Position numbers and translations under genes: made by a program. From contig NZ_JABJWY010000006.1 of the NCBI RefSeq assembly GCF_013167215.1, positions 88,678 to 152,677 on the forward strand: 64,000 nucleotides of DNA, in the 5' to 3' direction. The notes under the pieces are model-generated. The model was not told the origin of the DNA. It ran no database searches and saw only the letters and a program-made list of their open reading frames with translations. Positions 26,058 through 34,042 of the stretch are shown here, piece by piece (the first letter of the stretch is position 1; each line of letters opens with the position of its first letter). The stretch is from Sphingobacterium prati. GTDB taxonomy: Bacteria > Bacteroidota > Bacteroidia > Sphingobacteriales > Sphingobacteriaceae.

Positions 26058-27268
26058 TGGAAAAGGATAAGAATAAGATTGATGAGATTTTTAGGGACGG
26101 TCTCAGTGATGCGAAATTTGACTTTGATGAATCACATTGGCATGATATTGAATTCCGGCTAGATAAAGAGAGACAGTCGAAAAAGAAAAAGATTGTCGTA
26201 TTAGCAGCATTAGCTGCTGCTATAGCGGCCGTCTTCGCGGTGTTTTTCTCCTGGAATGGTGATTTACGCTTGATAAACGAATCATCAGAAAGAACAACTG
26301 AGCCCGTTTCAGCACATAAAGAAGCAATTCCGGAAAACGAAATTGCTGATCCTTTGGACTATCCTATTGTTGATCCAAAACAGGAGGGAACACGGATTTT
26401 GTATGACCCGAAACAAGAGAAAGTGCTGAAGTTACAAACTGCAATTGAAGCAGCGTTATTGCAAAGTATACGAATCGTAGATATTGGCGATGCGAAATAT
26501 ACGCCGGGGCAAGTAACCAGTTTGAATACGGCTTTCTCAATTCCAAAAATGCAATATAATGTAAAAACATTGCCAAGTTTCAGCTTTAAAGCCGACCCCG
26601 TCGAAGCGACGGCTAATCGTTTGGCCTCCATTTATCAATCAAAAGGTGATGAAATAATAGCCCCATTGCAAAAAGAACGTTCGGCTATAAATTTTTTAGC
26701 AGGTCCGGATTTAACGAGTGTCAGGGGGGCAGGTAAATCTTCCCTTAGTGAAAATATCGGTTTAGCCTATTCTTACCCCGTGACCAAAGGGCTGAGTGTT
26801 TCTGTAGGAGCAACCTATGCGAAGAAGAATTATAAGTCCGCATATAAATTCTATACGCCATCAAACCCGCCAGAGCTGACCCAATTACCAAGCAGTGTAA
26901 GTGCCGTTTGTGACGTTATTGATGTGCCGCTAACAGCAAGTTATACCGTACTGAAAAGTAAAAAAGTGAAATTTAATGTCAGTGCCGGACTTTCGAGTTA
27001 TTTTATGCTGAAGGAAAAATACACGTTTGATTACGAAGGGGGAGGGAGTTATGGTGGAGATAAGAAAAGTGCCGTCTATGAAGTCAATGGTGAGAATCAG
27101 CATATTTTTGGCGTTGCAGATTTTTCGATATCTATTGAAAAGAAAATCAATGACAAAATCAACGTCGGTGTGAAACCTTTTGTTAAATTACCATTGACAG
27201 GGATTGGTTATGGTAATGTAGACCTGGAGTCAAAAGGGGTAGCCTTTACGTTGGGAGTGAGCCTGTAA
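26054..27268 (+). CDS. Membrane-anchored anti-sigma-like protein with C-terminal outer-membrane beta-barrel-like domain
   Basis: 404 residues, overlapping the sigma gene by 4 bp. The N-terminal 50 residues (KNKIDEIFRDGLSDAKFDFDESHWHDIEFRLDKER) are cytoplasmic-looking and of anti-sigma type, followed by one membrane span at about 52-72 (IVVLAALAAAIAAVFAVFFSW). A linker of about 130 residues leads to a 200-residue porin-like part (NFLAGPDLTSVRGAGKSSLSENIGLAYSYPVTKGLSVSVGATYA, ending SKGVAFTLGVSL). Such 'outer membrane beta-barrel' proteins encoded right after ECF sigma genes are common in Bacteroidota. Whether the barrel inserts in the outer membrane while the N-terminus is in the inner membrane is unclear. 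An anti-sigma role is inferred from coupling and layout. Confidence 0.7.
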   Translation: MMEKDKNKIDEIFRDGLSDAKFDFDESHWHDIEFRLDKERQSKKKKIVVLAALAAAIAAVFAVFFSWNGDLRLINESSERTTEPVSAHKEAIPENEIADPLDYPIVDPKQEGTRILYDPKQEKVLKLQTAIEAALLQSIRIVDIGDAKYTPGQVTSLNTAFSIPKMQYNVKTLPSFSFKADPVEATANRLASIYQSKGDEIIAPLQKERSAINFLAGPDLTSVRGAGKSSLSENIGLAYSYPVTKGLSVSVGATYAKKNYKSAYKFYTPSNPPELTQLPSSVSAVCDVIDVPLTASYTVLKSKKVKFNVSAGLSSYFMLKEKYTFDYEGGGSYGGDKKSAVYEVNGENQHIFGVADFSISIEKKINDKINVGVKPFVKLPLTGIGYGNVDLESKGVAFTLGVSL

Positions 27269-27645
27269 TGTTAGCATTTCGTCATCCAACTGCTGGCGTT
27301 CAGCGTTTTTTTGATCTGACTCCGACGACATCATATTTCATTGCCAATTTCATTACCATTGCCATTGATTTTTTAGGAAAGCGCATTTTATTAAATCAAA
27401 TGTGGATATTGAATTAGAACAAAGCCGATGTTGGGGGTGTTGACCTGAACCTTGTGATCAGTCTAATATTGCTAAATACAGTCTTGCTTAGTGAAAAGTA
27501 AACTGTATTTATACGCGTGTGGGGTATTTATACCTCTTCTCCGATTATTGATACCTATGTTGATATCCTTGCAGTCTGATGGCATAATGTTTGAAATTTA
27601 CTCATTGTTTATAAAAAATGAATATACACATTAACACATCAACGT
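27269..27645. other. Intergenic region with long-looped hairpin
   Basis: 377 bp. It has a short TTTCGTCATCCAA word at 27277-27289 shared with the 27-bp repeat found elsewhere in the window, and a hairpin at 27474-27510. No convincing coding remnant. Confidence 0.45.
27474..27510. repeat. Inverted repeat AAATACAGT / ACTGTATTT
   Basis: Perfect 9-bp arms at 27474-27482 and 27502-27510 with a 19-bp loop. Possible operator for the downstream lipoprotein gene or an mRNA stem. Confidence 0.4.
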
Positions 27646-28041
27646 ATGAAAAAATTAATTCAAACATTAGGACTAGGTTTCCTTATCTTAACAGTTTTCA
27701 TTGGCTTTACTTCATGTAGTAAAGATGACGATCCTTCGGACAATGATCTTTTTATTGGTAAATACGAAGGTACGATCTCTTTTGATGATCTAAATGACAA
27801 TGATAACGATGTATCTGCTGCAGAGGGAACAGTTACGGTGACCAAAGTAGGTAACTCCTATAATTTCGCATTTGGAAATGGTATCCCTAATCTTAACGGA
27901 GTTGATTTCGAGAAAAAAGATAATGTCTTGATCAATATCGGTTCGGCGGGTACAGGACTTATCCGAATTGATGCTGGTAAATTAACGATTGGTTATAGCA
28001 AAGATGGTAAGGCATGGTCAGCCGATTGTCAGCGTAAATAA
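27646..28041 (+). CDS. Small lipoprotein of unknown function
   Basis: 131 residues. Leader MKKLIQTLGLGFLILTVFIGFTSC with lipobox cysteine 24, then an acidic stretch KDDDPSDNDLFIGKYEGTISF that fits surface-exposed Bacteroidota lipoproteins. The rest is a compact beta-barrel-like domain (GTVTVTKVGNSYNFAFGNGIPNLNGVDFEKKDNVLINIG...) resembling small lipocalin-like lipoproteins. No catalytic motif. Followed by a strong terminator, so it is probably a single-gene unit. I do not recognise a family. Confidence 0.65.
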   Translation: MKKLIQTLGLGFLILTVFIGFTSCSKDDDPSDNDLFIGKYEGTISFDDLNDNDNDVSAAEGTVTVTKVGNSYNFAFGNGIPNLNGVDFEKKDNVLINIGSAGTGLIRIDAGKLTIGYSKDGKAWSADCQRK

Positions 28042-28064
28042 TATTGGAATATAAAATAATATAT

Positions 28065-28101
28065 CGGGTTGCCCAATCTTTTTTTGGACAACCCGTTTTT
28101 T
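28065..28101 (+). terminator. Intrinsic terminator after small lipoprotein gene
   Basis: CGGGTTGCCC (28065-28074) pairs with GGACAACCCG (28086-28095) with one mismatch, followed directly by six T residues. Confidence 0.8.
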
Positions 28102-28300
28102 ATGAAATACTTTTTACGATCCTTTCATTTCTTTCTTTGAATATATTACAAGCCCAAGAGTGAGATGGCCACATCATAAGATTGGCTTCTCATAGTCCAA
28201 AAAGTCCGACGTTCGTCACACTTTTCCGTGTTCCTTGTAAGGAACTAATAATTATATTATTTTTAAGGAGTATCATTTATAAATCCTAACAAAGAACCCG

Positions 28301-28888
28301 ATGGAAATGGAATCACCTTCCGGATATGTTAAAGAAGAACGGTTTATAGATCTGTATAAGGCAAATATCTTTGCCCTTCTCTTATTTGTTCCAATTATAC
28401 TGTTGTATACCTTCCCATTTTATCTAATTTGGGGACCCGATGAACCGTTTGTTTTTATTAAAAATATGTTAGAAATAACATCGTTATCTTCTGCCTTGTT
28501 AGGTGTGCTCGTAATAGCTATTGGGGTCGCGGTGCACGAATTAATTCATGGTATAACTTGGTCATGTTATACCAAAAATGGGTTCAGATCGATCAAATTC
28601 GGTGTTTTAATGAAAATGTTGACACCTTATTGCCATTGCAAGGAGCCACTTCGCGTCCGACAGTATATCATAGGCGCATTGATGCCATCGATTATACTAG
28701 GGATTATACCTATTATGTATGCATGGTACAGTGGAAATATTCATATACTCCTGTTTGCCATTTTTTTTACCGTTTCTGCTGCTGGTGATTTTATGATTGT
28801 TCAGCTGATATGGCGGGAAGATATGCGAAGCCTGGTTCTTGACCATCCTTCTGAGGCAGGATGTTTTATCTATAAAAAAGAAGATTAA
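28301..28888 (+). CDS. DUF3267-type membrane protein with HExxH (putative zincin peptidase)
   Basis: 195 residues. Membrane segments at about 22-46 (NIFALLLFVPIILLYTFPFYLIW), 62-84 (LSSALLGVLVIAIGVAVHELIHG), 125-145 and 150-172. VHELIHG gives a HExxH zinc motif (H79, E80, H83) at the end of the second span, as in DUF3267 proteins, where it is presumed to be an intramembrane metalloprotease site. GVLMKMLTPYCHCKEPLRVRQYIIGALMPSIILG then fits the family, including the C-terminal half of the domain. Substrate unknown. About 270 bp separate it from the previous gene and no operon partner is visible. Confidence 0.8.
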   Translation: MEMESPSGYVKEERFIDLYKANIFALLLFVPIILLYTFPFYLIWGPDEPFVFIKNMLEITSLSSALLGVLVIAIGVAVHELIHGITWSCYTKNGFRSIKFGVLMKMLTPYCHCKEPLRVRQYIIGALMPSIILGIIPIMYAWYSGNIHILLFAIFFTVSAAGDFMIVQLIWREDMRSLVLDHPSEAGCFIYKKED

Positions 28889-28943
28889 TCGATAGATTGT
28901 GATTATTACTTGCATGTAGCCGATTGACAAATGTTAAAAGCTG

Positions 28944-29157
28944 GTCGAGTTACGTAAGACCAACGATGCAGGTAACTTTAAAATCTCAGCTAACACAGGA
29001 AAAGCATGCGCACCCATCTCTTTTGATGGTTGTGAAATTTTATGATCAACTGAACATTTTCTATTGGCTTCGGAAAACGATATTGCAGAAAATTTTGTCA
29101 TTTATCAAGATCGAGGATGGTCACTTGTCAGTGGAAGTGGCGTCACTGGTTATTTGA
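28944..29157 (+). pseudogene. Possible remnant of an unidentified protein
   Basis: Reading from 28944 gives VELRKTNDAGNFKISANTGK followed by ACAPISFDGCEIL, one stop, then a second open part with AENFVIYQDRGWSLVSGSG ending in a stop at 29157. The amino-acid mix is that of a soluble protein end, unlike the A/T-rich noise of neighbouring spacers. No start codon or family assigned; it may equally be chance. Confidence 0.25.
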
Positions 29158-29170
29158 CCTGAAATCGTAA

Positions 29171-29194
29171 TTATGTAATCTCATTATTACATAA
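29171..29194. repeat. Inverted repeat TTATGTAAT / ATTACATAA
   Basis: Perfect 9-bp arms at 29171-29179 and 29186-29194 with a 6-bp loop, close upstream of the GH16 promoter block. Could be an operator or a terminator stem for leftover upstream transcription. Confidence 0.45.
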
Positions 29195-29202
29195 TTACGA
29201 AT

Positions 29203-29261
29203 ATATCCCCGTTTTTGACCCAATATCCCCCTCTATTATTACCGAAAAGGGGATATTTTTG
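29203..29261 (+). promoter_or_regulatory. ATATCCCC direct repeats and -7 box before GH16
   Basis: ATATCCCC occurs at 29203-29210 and 29223-29230 (20-bp period), and GGGGATAT, its complement, overlaps the -7 box TATTTTTG at 29254-29261. The spacing (direct repeat, 23 bp, -7 box) recalls activator sites of AraC/HTCS type. Leader to the ATG is about 45 bp. Confidence 0.5.
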
Positions 29262-29307
29262 TTTACGATAATCAAGAGCTATAGTCTTAAAGAAACTTAA
29301 ATTAATA

Positions 29308-30180
29308 ATGAAAAAACTTTTATTTGTCTGCCTTAGTTTGCTTACAAATCATTTCGTTGCCCATAGTCAACAACCCATACCATCTGAATATAGTTTGGTC
29401 TGGTCCGACGAATTCAATGATGAAGGTTCTCTCGATACAAATAAATGGAGCTATGAGGAAGGCTTCAAACGTAACCGTGAAGAACAATGGTACCAAAAAG
29501 ATAATGCATTTTGTCGAAATGGTCTATTAATTATTGAAGCAAAGAGAGAAGAACGCGATCATCCTGGCTTTCAACCGACAAGTAGTGATTGGATTAGTTC
29601 CCGTAAAAAGATAAAGTATACTTCAGCGTCGATAAATACCTTAGGCAAACAGAAGTGGCAATATGGTATTTTTGAGATTCGGGCACGTATCCCTGTAGGT
29701 GAAGGACTTTGGCCTGCTTTCTGGACTTTAGGTACCGGCAAAGAATGGCCTTCCAATGGTGAAATAGATATTATGGAATATTACCGCGGCAATATATTGG
29801 CCAATATCGCAGTAGGAACTGGCCAGCGTTGGAACGCCCATTGGTTTAGCAAGACAAGAGCCATCGAGGACCTCGGCGGAAAAGCTTGGGCAGATCAATT
29901 CCACATCTGGCGGATGGCCTGGGATGAAAAGGCAATTGCTCTTTACGTCGATGATATCGAGATGATACGCGTTACAATGGACCAATTGATCAATCGTGAT
30001 GGTACAGGTTTCAATCCATTTACACAGCCACATTACCTGCTGTTGAATTTGGCGCTGGGTGGCATTAACGGCGGCACGATCGATACCAAATTACTTCCGG
30101 CAAAGTACGAAATAGATTACGTACGCGTTTATCAAAAATCGAAGTCTGAAGCTTTTCTCCGTAGCAGTTCACCTCGTTAG
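29308..30180 (+). CDS. GH16 family beta-glucanase / laminarinase-like enzyme
   Basis: 290 residues with signal peptide (MKKLLFVCLSLLTNHFVAHS). The jelly-roll catalytic domain runs from about 28 to 275: YSLVWSDEFNDEGSLDTNKW at the start, IFEIRARIPVGEGLWPAFWTLG, and the active site NGEIDIMEYYRG with E152 (nucleophile), D154 and E157 (acid/base), the GH16 ExDxxE signature. End of domain: YEIDYVRVYQK. Probable endo-beta-1,3- or 1,3/1,4-glucanase in the periplasm. The last residues (SKSEAFLRSSSPR) lie beyond the normal family end and run into the beta-galactosidase remnant, so the natural C-terminus or stop may have been replaced by a deletion. Confidence 0.88.
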   Translation: MKKLLFVCLSLLTNHFVAHSQQPIPSEYSLVWSDEFNDEGSLDTNKWSYEEGFKRNREEQWYQKDNAFCRNGLLIIEAKREERDHPGFQPTSSDWISSRKKIKYTSASINTLGKQKWQYGIFEIRARIPVGEGLWPAFWTLGTGKEWPSNGEIDIMEYYRGNILANIAVGTGQRWNAHWFSKTRAIEDLGGKAWADQFHIWRMAWDEKAIALYVDDIEMIRVTMDQLINRDGTGFNPFTQPHYLLLNLALGGINGGTIDTKLLPAKYEIDYVRVYQKSKSEAFLRSSSPR

Positions 30181-30967
30181 CTATTCCTTATCAGACAGCT
30201 GCTCAAGGTGAGAAATTTCTAAATTTGACGTATCGATTGAAAGAAGCAGAACCATTGCTTCCCAAAGGACATATTGTCGCGACTGAGCAGTTGTCTTTAG
30301 GGGGAGTTTTCAAACCGAATACGGCCATTTTAGCGGGAGGGAATATCAAAGCAGAGCGAAGAGATGGAAATCTTGTTGTTGAGGCAAAGCAGCTGCTGAT
30401 CAAGTTTGATCTTAAATCAAGATGGCTGTCATATTATAACTATAAGGGACAGGATTTTAACGATGAACAGGCTTTTTTTAAGGCTAATTTTTGGCGGGCT
30501 CCGAATGACAATGATTTTGGTGCGAATACACCTGAAAAGCTAAAATCCTGGAAACAGGTTACCGATGCGATTGAATTGGAAGAAATTTTTCGTCACATGT
30601 AGGAGTATATAATCAAACAATAGAGCAACAGTATTTTCCATATGTCATGCCACAGGAGACGGGTAACAAGACCGATGTCAGATGGGCGGAAATAAAGAAT
30701 AAGCGAGGTCGTGGATTGCTTGTTACTGCAGACTCGACTTTTAGTATTAGCGCTTTGCATTATTTTGACAGCGATTTGGATGATGGCCCAAAAAGACAAC
30801 AGCGTCATGCGGCCGATCTGGTCAAAAGGAAGCAAACACAGCTCAACATAGACCTCAGACAAATGGGCGTTGGCGGAATAAATAGCTGGGGAGCGTGGCC
30901 ACTTTTTGAATATACATTGCCCTATCAGGATTATTCCTTTTCTTTTGTGATAAAACCCATAGAGTAA
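30165..30967 (+). pseudogene. Remnant of a GH2 beta-galactosidase (C-terminal part only)
   Basis: Two reading frames together spell the end of a LacZ-like protein. From 30165: SLAIPYQTAAQGEKFLNLTY then RLKEAEPLLPKGHIVATEQL and, later, NFWRAPNDNDFGANT, the Bgal small-chain start. Near 30580-30600 the frame shifts; the other frame gives VGVYNQTIEQQYFPYVMPQE, TGNKTDVRW and QMGVGGINSWGAWP, the classical beta-galactosidase C-terminus. The N-terminal sugar-binding and catalytic domains (roughly 700 residues) are missing, and about 100 residues between the two pieces are also gone. No function is expected. It directly abuts the GH16 gene, so a deletion probably joined the two. Confidence 0.85.
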
Positions 30968-31196
30968 TTTCTTTATTTTACTCCATGCCTCATATGCGAG
31001 AGTATTTGCGCAGATAGGTTTTGGAAAGGCTATTCAGATTAATAAAAACTGGTCGATTCATTTGGACGATTTAAAAGACCTGAGCCAAGTTGATACTTAT
31101 TTCATTAGCCTTCATCGTGTAATTTTTACGAGGTGGTTTACTACAACATATTGCTGTGTTTAAGATAAATGTTATTTTCGTATAAACAAAAGAAAC

Positions 31197-32123
31197 ATGA
31201 GTATAGCATTGATACTGAATAGCGGTCGGGCCAATGAATGGAAGCTCGAAATCAATAAGCATTTACCCGAAACAAAGGTTGAGATTTATCCGGACATCCA
31301 AAACTATGATGAGGTCGAATTTGCTCTTTGTTGGAAGCCTGAGGCGGGTTATTATACTCATTTTCCCAATTTAAAAGTTATCCAATCTGGGGGAGCCGGA
31401 ATAGATCATTTATTCCCGAAATCTATACCATCACATATTCATACCTGTAGGATTGTAGATCCAATGCTAAAAAGCGATATGTTTGAACATGTTTTGACCT
31501 GTGTGATGCATTCGATGAAGAATTTTTCGGCTTATGTTAGAGAACAGAGAAAAAAACATTGGCATCCCCTAGTATATAAATCCATTGGTCAAACGTGTAT
31601 AACGGTTTTAGGACTAGGTGAAATAGGAGGGTATGTCGCCGAAAGATTGGTTGAGCTAGGTTTCCAGGTTAATGGTTGGTCCAATTCACCAAAAAATATA
31701 CAGGGAGTCATTTCTTTTACAGGTATTGAGGGCCTTAGCTTAGCAGTTGAGCAGACGGATTTTGTTGTGAATGTTTTGCCATTGACTGATGCCACCAGCG
31801 GAATTTTAAATCATGAGTTTTTCTCTTTGTGTCCGAAGGGAACGGTTTTACTTAACGTTGGTAGGGGAGACCATCTTGTGGATGACGATTTAATAGAAGC
31901 TATCGACAAAGGACAGATTACCGACGCTTACCTCGATGTGTTTCATCAAGAACCATTACCCCCAGAGCATCTATTCTGGAATTGCAGCTCTATTTTTATA
32001 ACACCTCATGTTGCGAGTAGGACAAACATTGGCTCTTCGGTCTTGCAAGTGGTGGATAATTATAGAAGAATGGCTGCTGGGCAACCTTTGCTCAATGAAG
32101 TTTCCTTAAAAAAGGGCTATTAG
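31197..32123 (+). CDS. D-2-hydroxyacid dehydrogenase, glyoxylate/hydroxypyruvate reductase A-like
   Basis: 308 residues, no signal peptide, cytoplasmic. NAD(P)-binding motif VLGLGEIGGYVAERLVELGF (G139-x-G141-x-x-G144). Catalytic triad of the family: R223 in LLNVGRGDHLV, E252 in VFHQEPLPPEH and H271 in ITPHVASRT. The N-terminal substrate domain has LKVIQSGGAGIDHLF. The overall arrangement is closest to GhrA, which reduces glyoxylate and hydroxypyruvate. The gene stands alone, about 230 bp after the pseudogene and 200 bp before the next, on the plus strand. Actual 2-oxo acid preference cannot be read from sequence. Confidence 0.87.
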   Translation: MSIALILNSGRANEWKLEINKHLPETKVEIYPDIQNYDEVEFALCWKPEAGYYTHFPNLKVIQSGGAGIDHLFPKSIPSHIHTCRIVDPMLKSDMFEHVLTCVMHSMKNFSAYVREQRKKHWHPLVYKSIGQTCITVLGLGEIGGYVAERLVELGFQVNGWSNSPKNIQGVISFTGIEGLSLAVEQTDFVVNVLPLTDATSGILNHEFFSLCPKGTVLLNVGRGDHLVDDDLIEAIDKGQITDAYLDVFHQEPLPPEHLFWNCSSIFITPHVASRTNIGSSVLQVVDNYRRMAAGQPLLNEVSLKKGY

Positions 32124-32224
32124 AAATCTACGCTGCCGCAGAGTTTTCACCTCTCCATTCGTTCATTCACCGAATTTTCTTTTGCGTTGGTCTAAAGCCC
32201 GTAGATCAGCGGCGTATTGTGTTG

Positions 32225-32232
32225 TAGTTTTG
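32225..32232 (+). promoter_or_regulatory. Candidate -7 element before NTF2-like gene
   Basis: TAGTTTTG fits TAnnTTTG about 95 bp before the ATG at 32326. No clear -33 partner. Confidence 0.3.
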
Positions 32233-32325
32233 AGTCAGAATCTATAAGGAAATGATGCAACATTTCAATTTCCTTGCGACAATTGAAAAAGGAGCAAAAA
32301 CTAATACAGATAACGTAAAAAGATT

Positions 32326-32769
32326 ATGAAAACTTTGATGAAAATATTAACATTCGCAGCTTTAACCGCAGTATCGACTTTCGCTATAGCAGCTGAGGGA
32401 CCAGTGACAAAATCGGAAAGCGTAATGGTAAACCTATCTACAGCGGACCTTGCACTCGATTATTATGTTGCAGTCACTACCAAGGGGGAATCAGCAGGTG
32501 TGGAACAATTATTTGCGGAGAATTTCATTCAAAAGATCCAATCTTCCAATGTACAGACTTATGAGCGTAAGGCTCTGATTAAATCCTTGAAAAAACAAAA
32601 GGGAGAAATTCTGAACTGCAAGGTGATTATGAAGATAGTGGAAAAGTCGACAGATTATATGATCGCAAAAATTACACTTAAATTTCAGCATTTCAGCATG
32701 ACAGACCTTGTTACTTTAGCCTATGAGGCTGGTAGTTGGAAAGTATCCGAATCAATCCATTCTTATTAA
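32326..32769 (+). CDS. Secreted NTF2-like (lumazine-binding-type) small protein
   Basis: 147 residues with signal peptide MKTLMKILTFAALTAVSTFAIA. The mature part (STADLALDYYVAVTTKGESAGVEQLFAENFIQKIQ, then YERKALIKSLKKQKGEILNCKVIMKIVEKSTDYMIAKITLKFQHFSMTDLVTLAYEAGSWKVSESIHSY) follows the cone-shaped NTF2-like fold: an N-terminal helix pair, then an antiparallel sheet ending in a G-x-W-K-V strand. These are common periplasmic proteins of Bacteroidota with no settled role. Isolated gene with its own candidate promoter. Confidence 0.72.
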   Translation: MKTLMKILTFAALTAVSTFAIAAEGPVTKSESVMVNLSTADLALDYYVAVTTKGESAGVEQLFAENFIQKIQSSNVQTYERKALIKSLKKQKGEILNCKVIMKIVEKSTDYMIAKITLKFQHFSMTDLVTLAYEAGSWKVSESIHSY

Positions 32770-33093
32770 TAATAGCCATTTCAAACACATAGACAAATTT
32801 GTCGAGCAGATCAAAAGATGTGATGTTTATTTCGTATAAATAAAGTCGCATCTTTCAATCTGTAAACGAATCAATTATATGGTCTTATTTCTTATTCAAT
32901 ACAAAAACTAACCATTTCTGAACGAATCAATACCATAAACGAAAGCCTCTATGGCTATTTTTGTGTGGTGTTCAATAGACCTACAGACATTCTCAAATAT
33001 AATTGAATGAACAGATAGATGATATTAAAAAAGGATAAGATGCTTAAAACATTTTTAGCTTTTTTTAAGTTACTATATAAACGAAAAACTAGA
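32770..33093. other. Intergenic region carrying HTCS-type site
   Basis: 324 bp. The direct-repeat/-7 block at 32900-32963 is the main content; it matches the two PUL 2 promoters. The rest is A/T-rich with no other signal seen. Confidence 0.6.
32900..32963 (+). promoter_or_regulatory. 14-bp direct repeat (21-bp period) plus -7 box, copy 1
   Basis: TACAAAAACTAACC (32900-32913), spacer ATTTCTG, AACGAATCAATACC (32921-32934), then 21 bp and TATTTTTG (32956-32963), a TAnnTTTG -7 element. Same layout as at 42781 and 55856. The gene downstream is the PepSY-like lipoprotein at 33094. Confidence 0.7.
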
Positions 33094-33582
33094 ATGTGGA
33101 AACTACTTTTGGTATTACCGACTTGTTTAATTTTCTGTTCATGTTCCAATGCTGCTCAGAATGATAGAAATTATAGTGCAGGTAAAGACAGCCAGGTTAA
33201 ATCTGAAATTTTTGAGAATGCTCCTTTACCCGACAGCGCATTGGTATTTATCAAGAAATATTTTCCGAATGTACAGATACTTGAAGTAAAGGCCAAGAAA
33301 TCACCCACTGTTATAGGGACATTTCACGAAGTGATATTAGCTGATTATACAGAGATCGATTTTGGTAAGTTAGGTAATTGGATTGAAGTTCAGGCGCCAG
33401 ATGGTATTGCGCTACCTAGCAGTTTTTTTCCATTATCCATTCAATCTTATTTGAGAGAAAAATATAATGGTATAGGTGTTGAGAGCATAGATAAGTCCGA
33501 TAGCGGCTATAAATTGGAGTTAACGAATGACAATAAACTCTATTTTGATACAAAGGGCCAATTTTTGCGCATGAAAAAATAA
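33094..33582 (+). CDS. PepSY-like (PF11396-type) lipoprotein
   Basis: 162 residues from ATG 33094 (MWKLLLVLPTCLIFCSC, lipobox at cysteine 17); the frame is open further upstream but without a signal peptide. The mature part contains two short alpha/beta repeats: PLPDSALVFIKKYFPNVQILEVKAKKSPTVIGTFHEVILAD and GIALPSSFFPLSIQSYLREKYNGIGVESIDKSDSGYKLEL, ending KLYFDTKGQFLRMKK. This is the pattern of the PepSY-like putative beta-lactamase-inhibitor family (PF11396). These are envelope proteins often under two-component control. The promoter carries the same direct-repeat block as the PUL 2 promoters, the most unexpected thing about this gene. Confidence 0.75.
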   Translation: MWKLLLVLPTCLIFCSCSNAAQNDRNYSAGKDSQVKSEIFENAPLPDSALVFIKKYFPNVQILEVKAKKSPTVIGTFHEVILADYTEIDFGKLGNWIEVQAPDGIALPSSFFPLSIQSYLREKYNGIGVESIDKSDSGYKLELTNDNKLYFDTKGQFLRMKK

Positions 33583-34042
33583 TAGCATTGTTTCCTCTCT
33601 AGAACATGGCTTACTCATTATTCAATTATTTCGTAAGTCTTCCATATATCTTAAAGACGGAATCCTCTACTTTATTATAAGAAATTTTTGTTGTTGAATA
33701 GATCAGGCAGACCACTCATTAATTTGATTGGTTAGCCAGGAAGGATGCTCTCTACATACCTATCTGTTTTGAAATATTAATATTACGCTTTTTTTGTCTT
33801 GGATAATAATGCCTATGAAATAATGTCGCCATATTGGCCGATAAGACGTTGACCGTATCTCATCGTTAAGAGACCCTATGATGGGGATTTATTCCTTATA
33901 GGTTTTCCTGGCGAAACTTATTTTGTTAATTTATTGTGTGTAAAAATAAGTTTATTTGAAATTATGTTAATATTTGATTAGTTTTATATGTCGAATATAG
34001 TTTTTGTAAATATTTGATTGTTTTCATGAAATTTAAGCTTAT
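33583..34042. other. Intergenic region, nothing recognised
   Basis: 460 bp of A/T-rich sequence between two plus-strand lipoprotein genes. Only weak inverted words (CCTAT...ATAGG near 33880-33903) were seen. No reading frame, RNA gene or exact TAnnTTTG box with a partner was found. Confidence 0.5.

Larger units (their letters stand above)
28889..29307. other. Intergenic region with decayed coding remnant and GH16 promoter
   Basis: 419 bp before the GH16 gene. The first 260 bp contain a broken reading frame (28944-29157; a stop after GCEIL, then resuming with LLASENDIAENFVIYQDRGW). The rest holds the inverted repeat at 29171-29194 and the promoter block at 29203-29261. Confidence 0.45.

Noticed and set aside
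30968..31196. Open stretch with FGKAIQINKNWSIHLDDL between the GH2 remnant and the dehydrogenase gene
   Set aside because: Only about 60 codons, no start or family; left as spacer.
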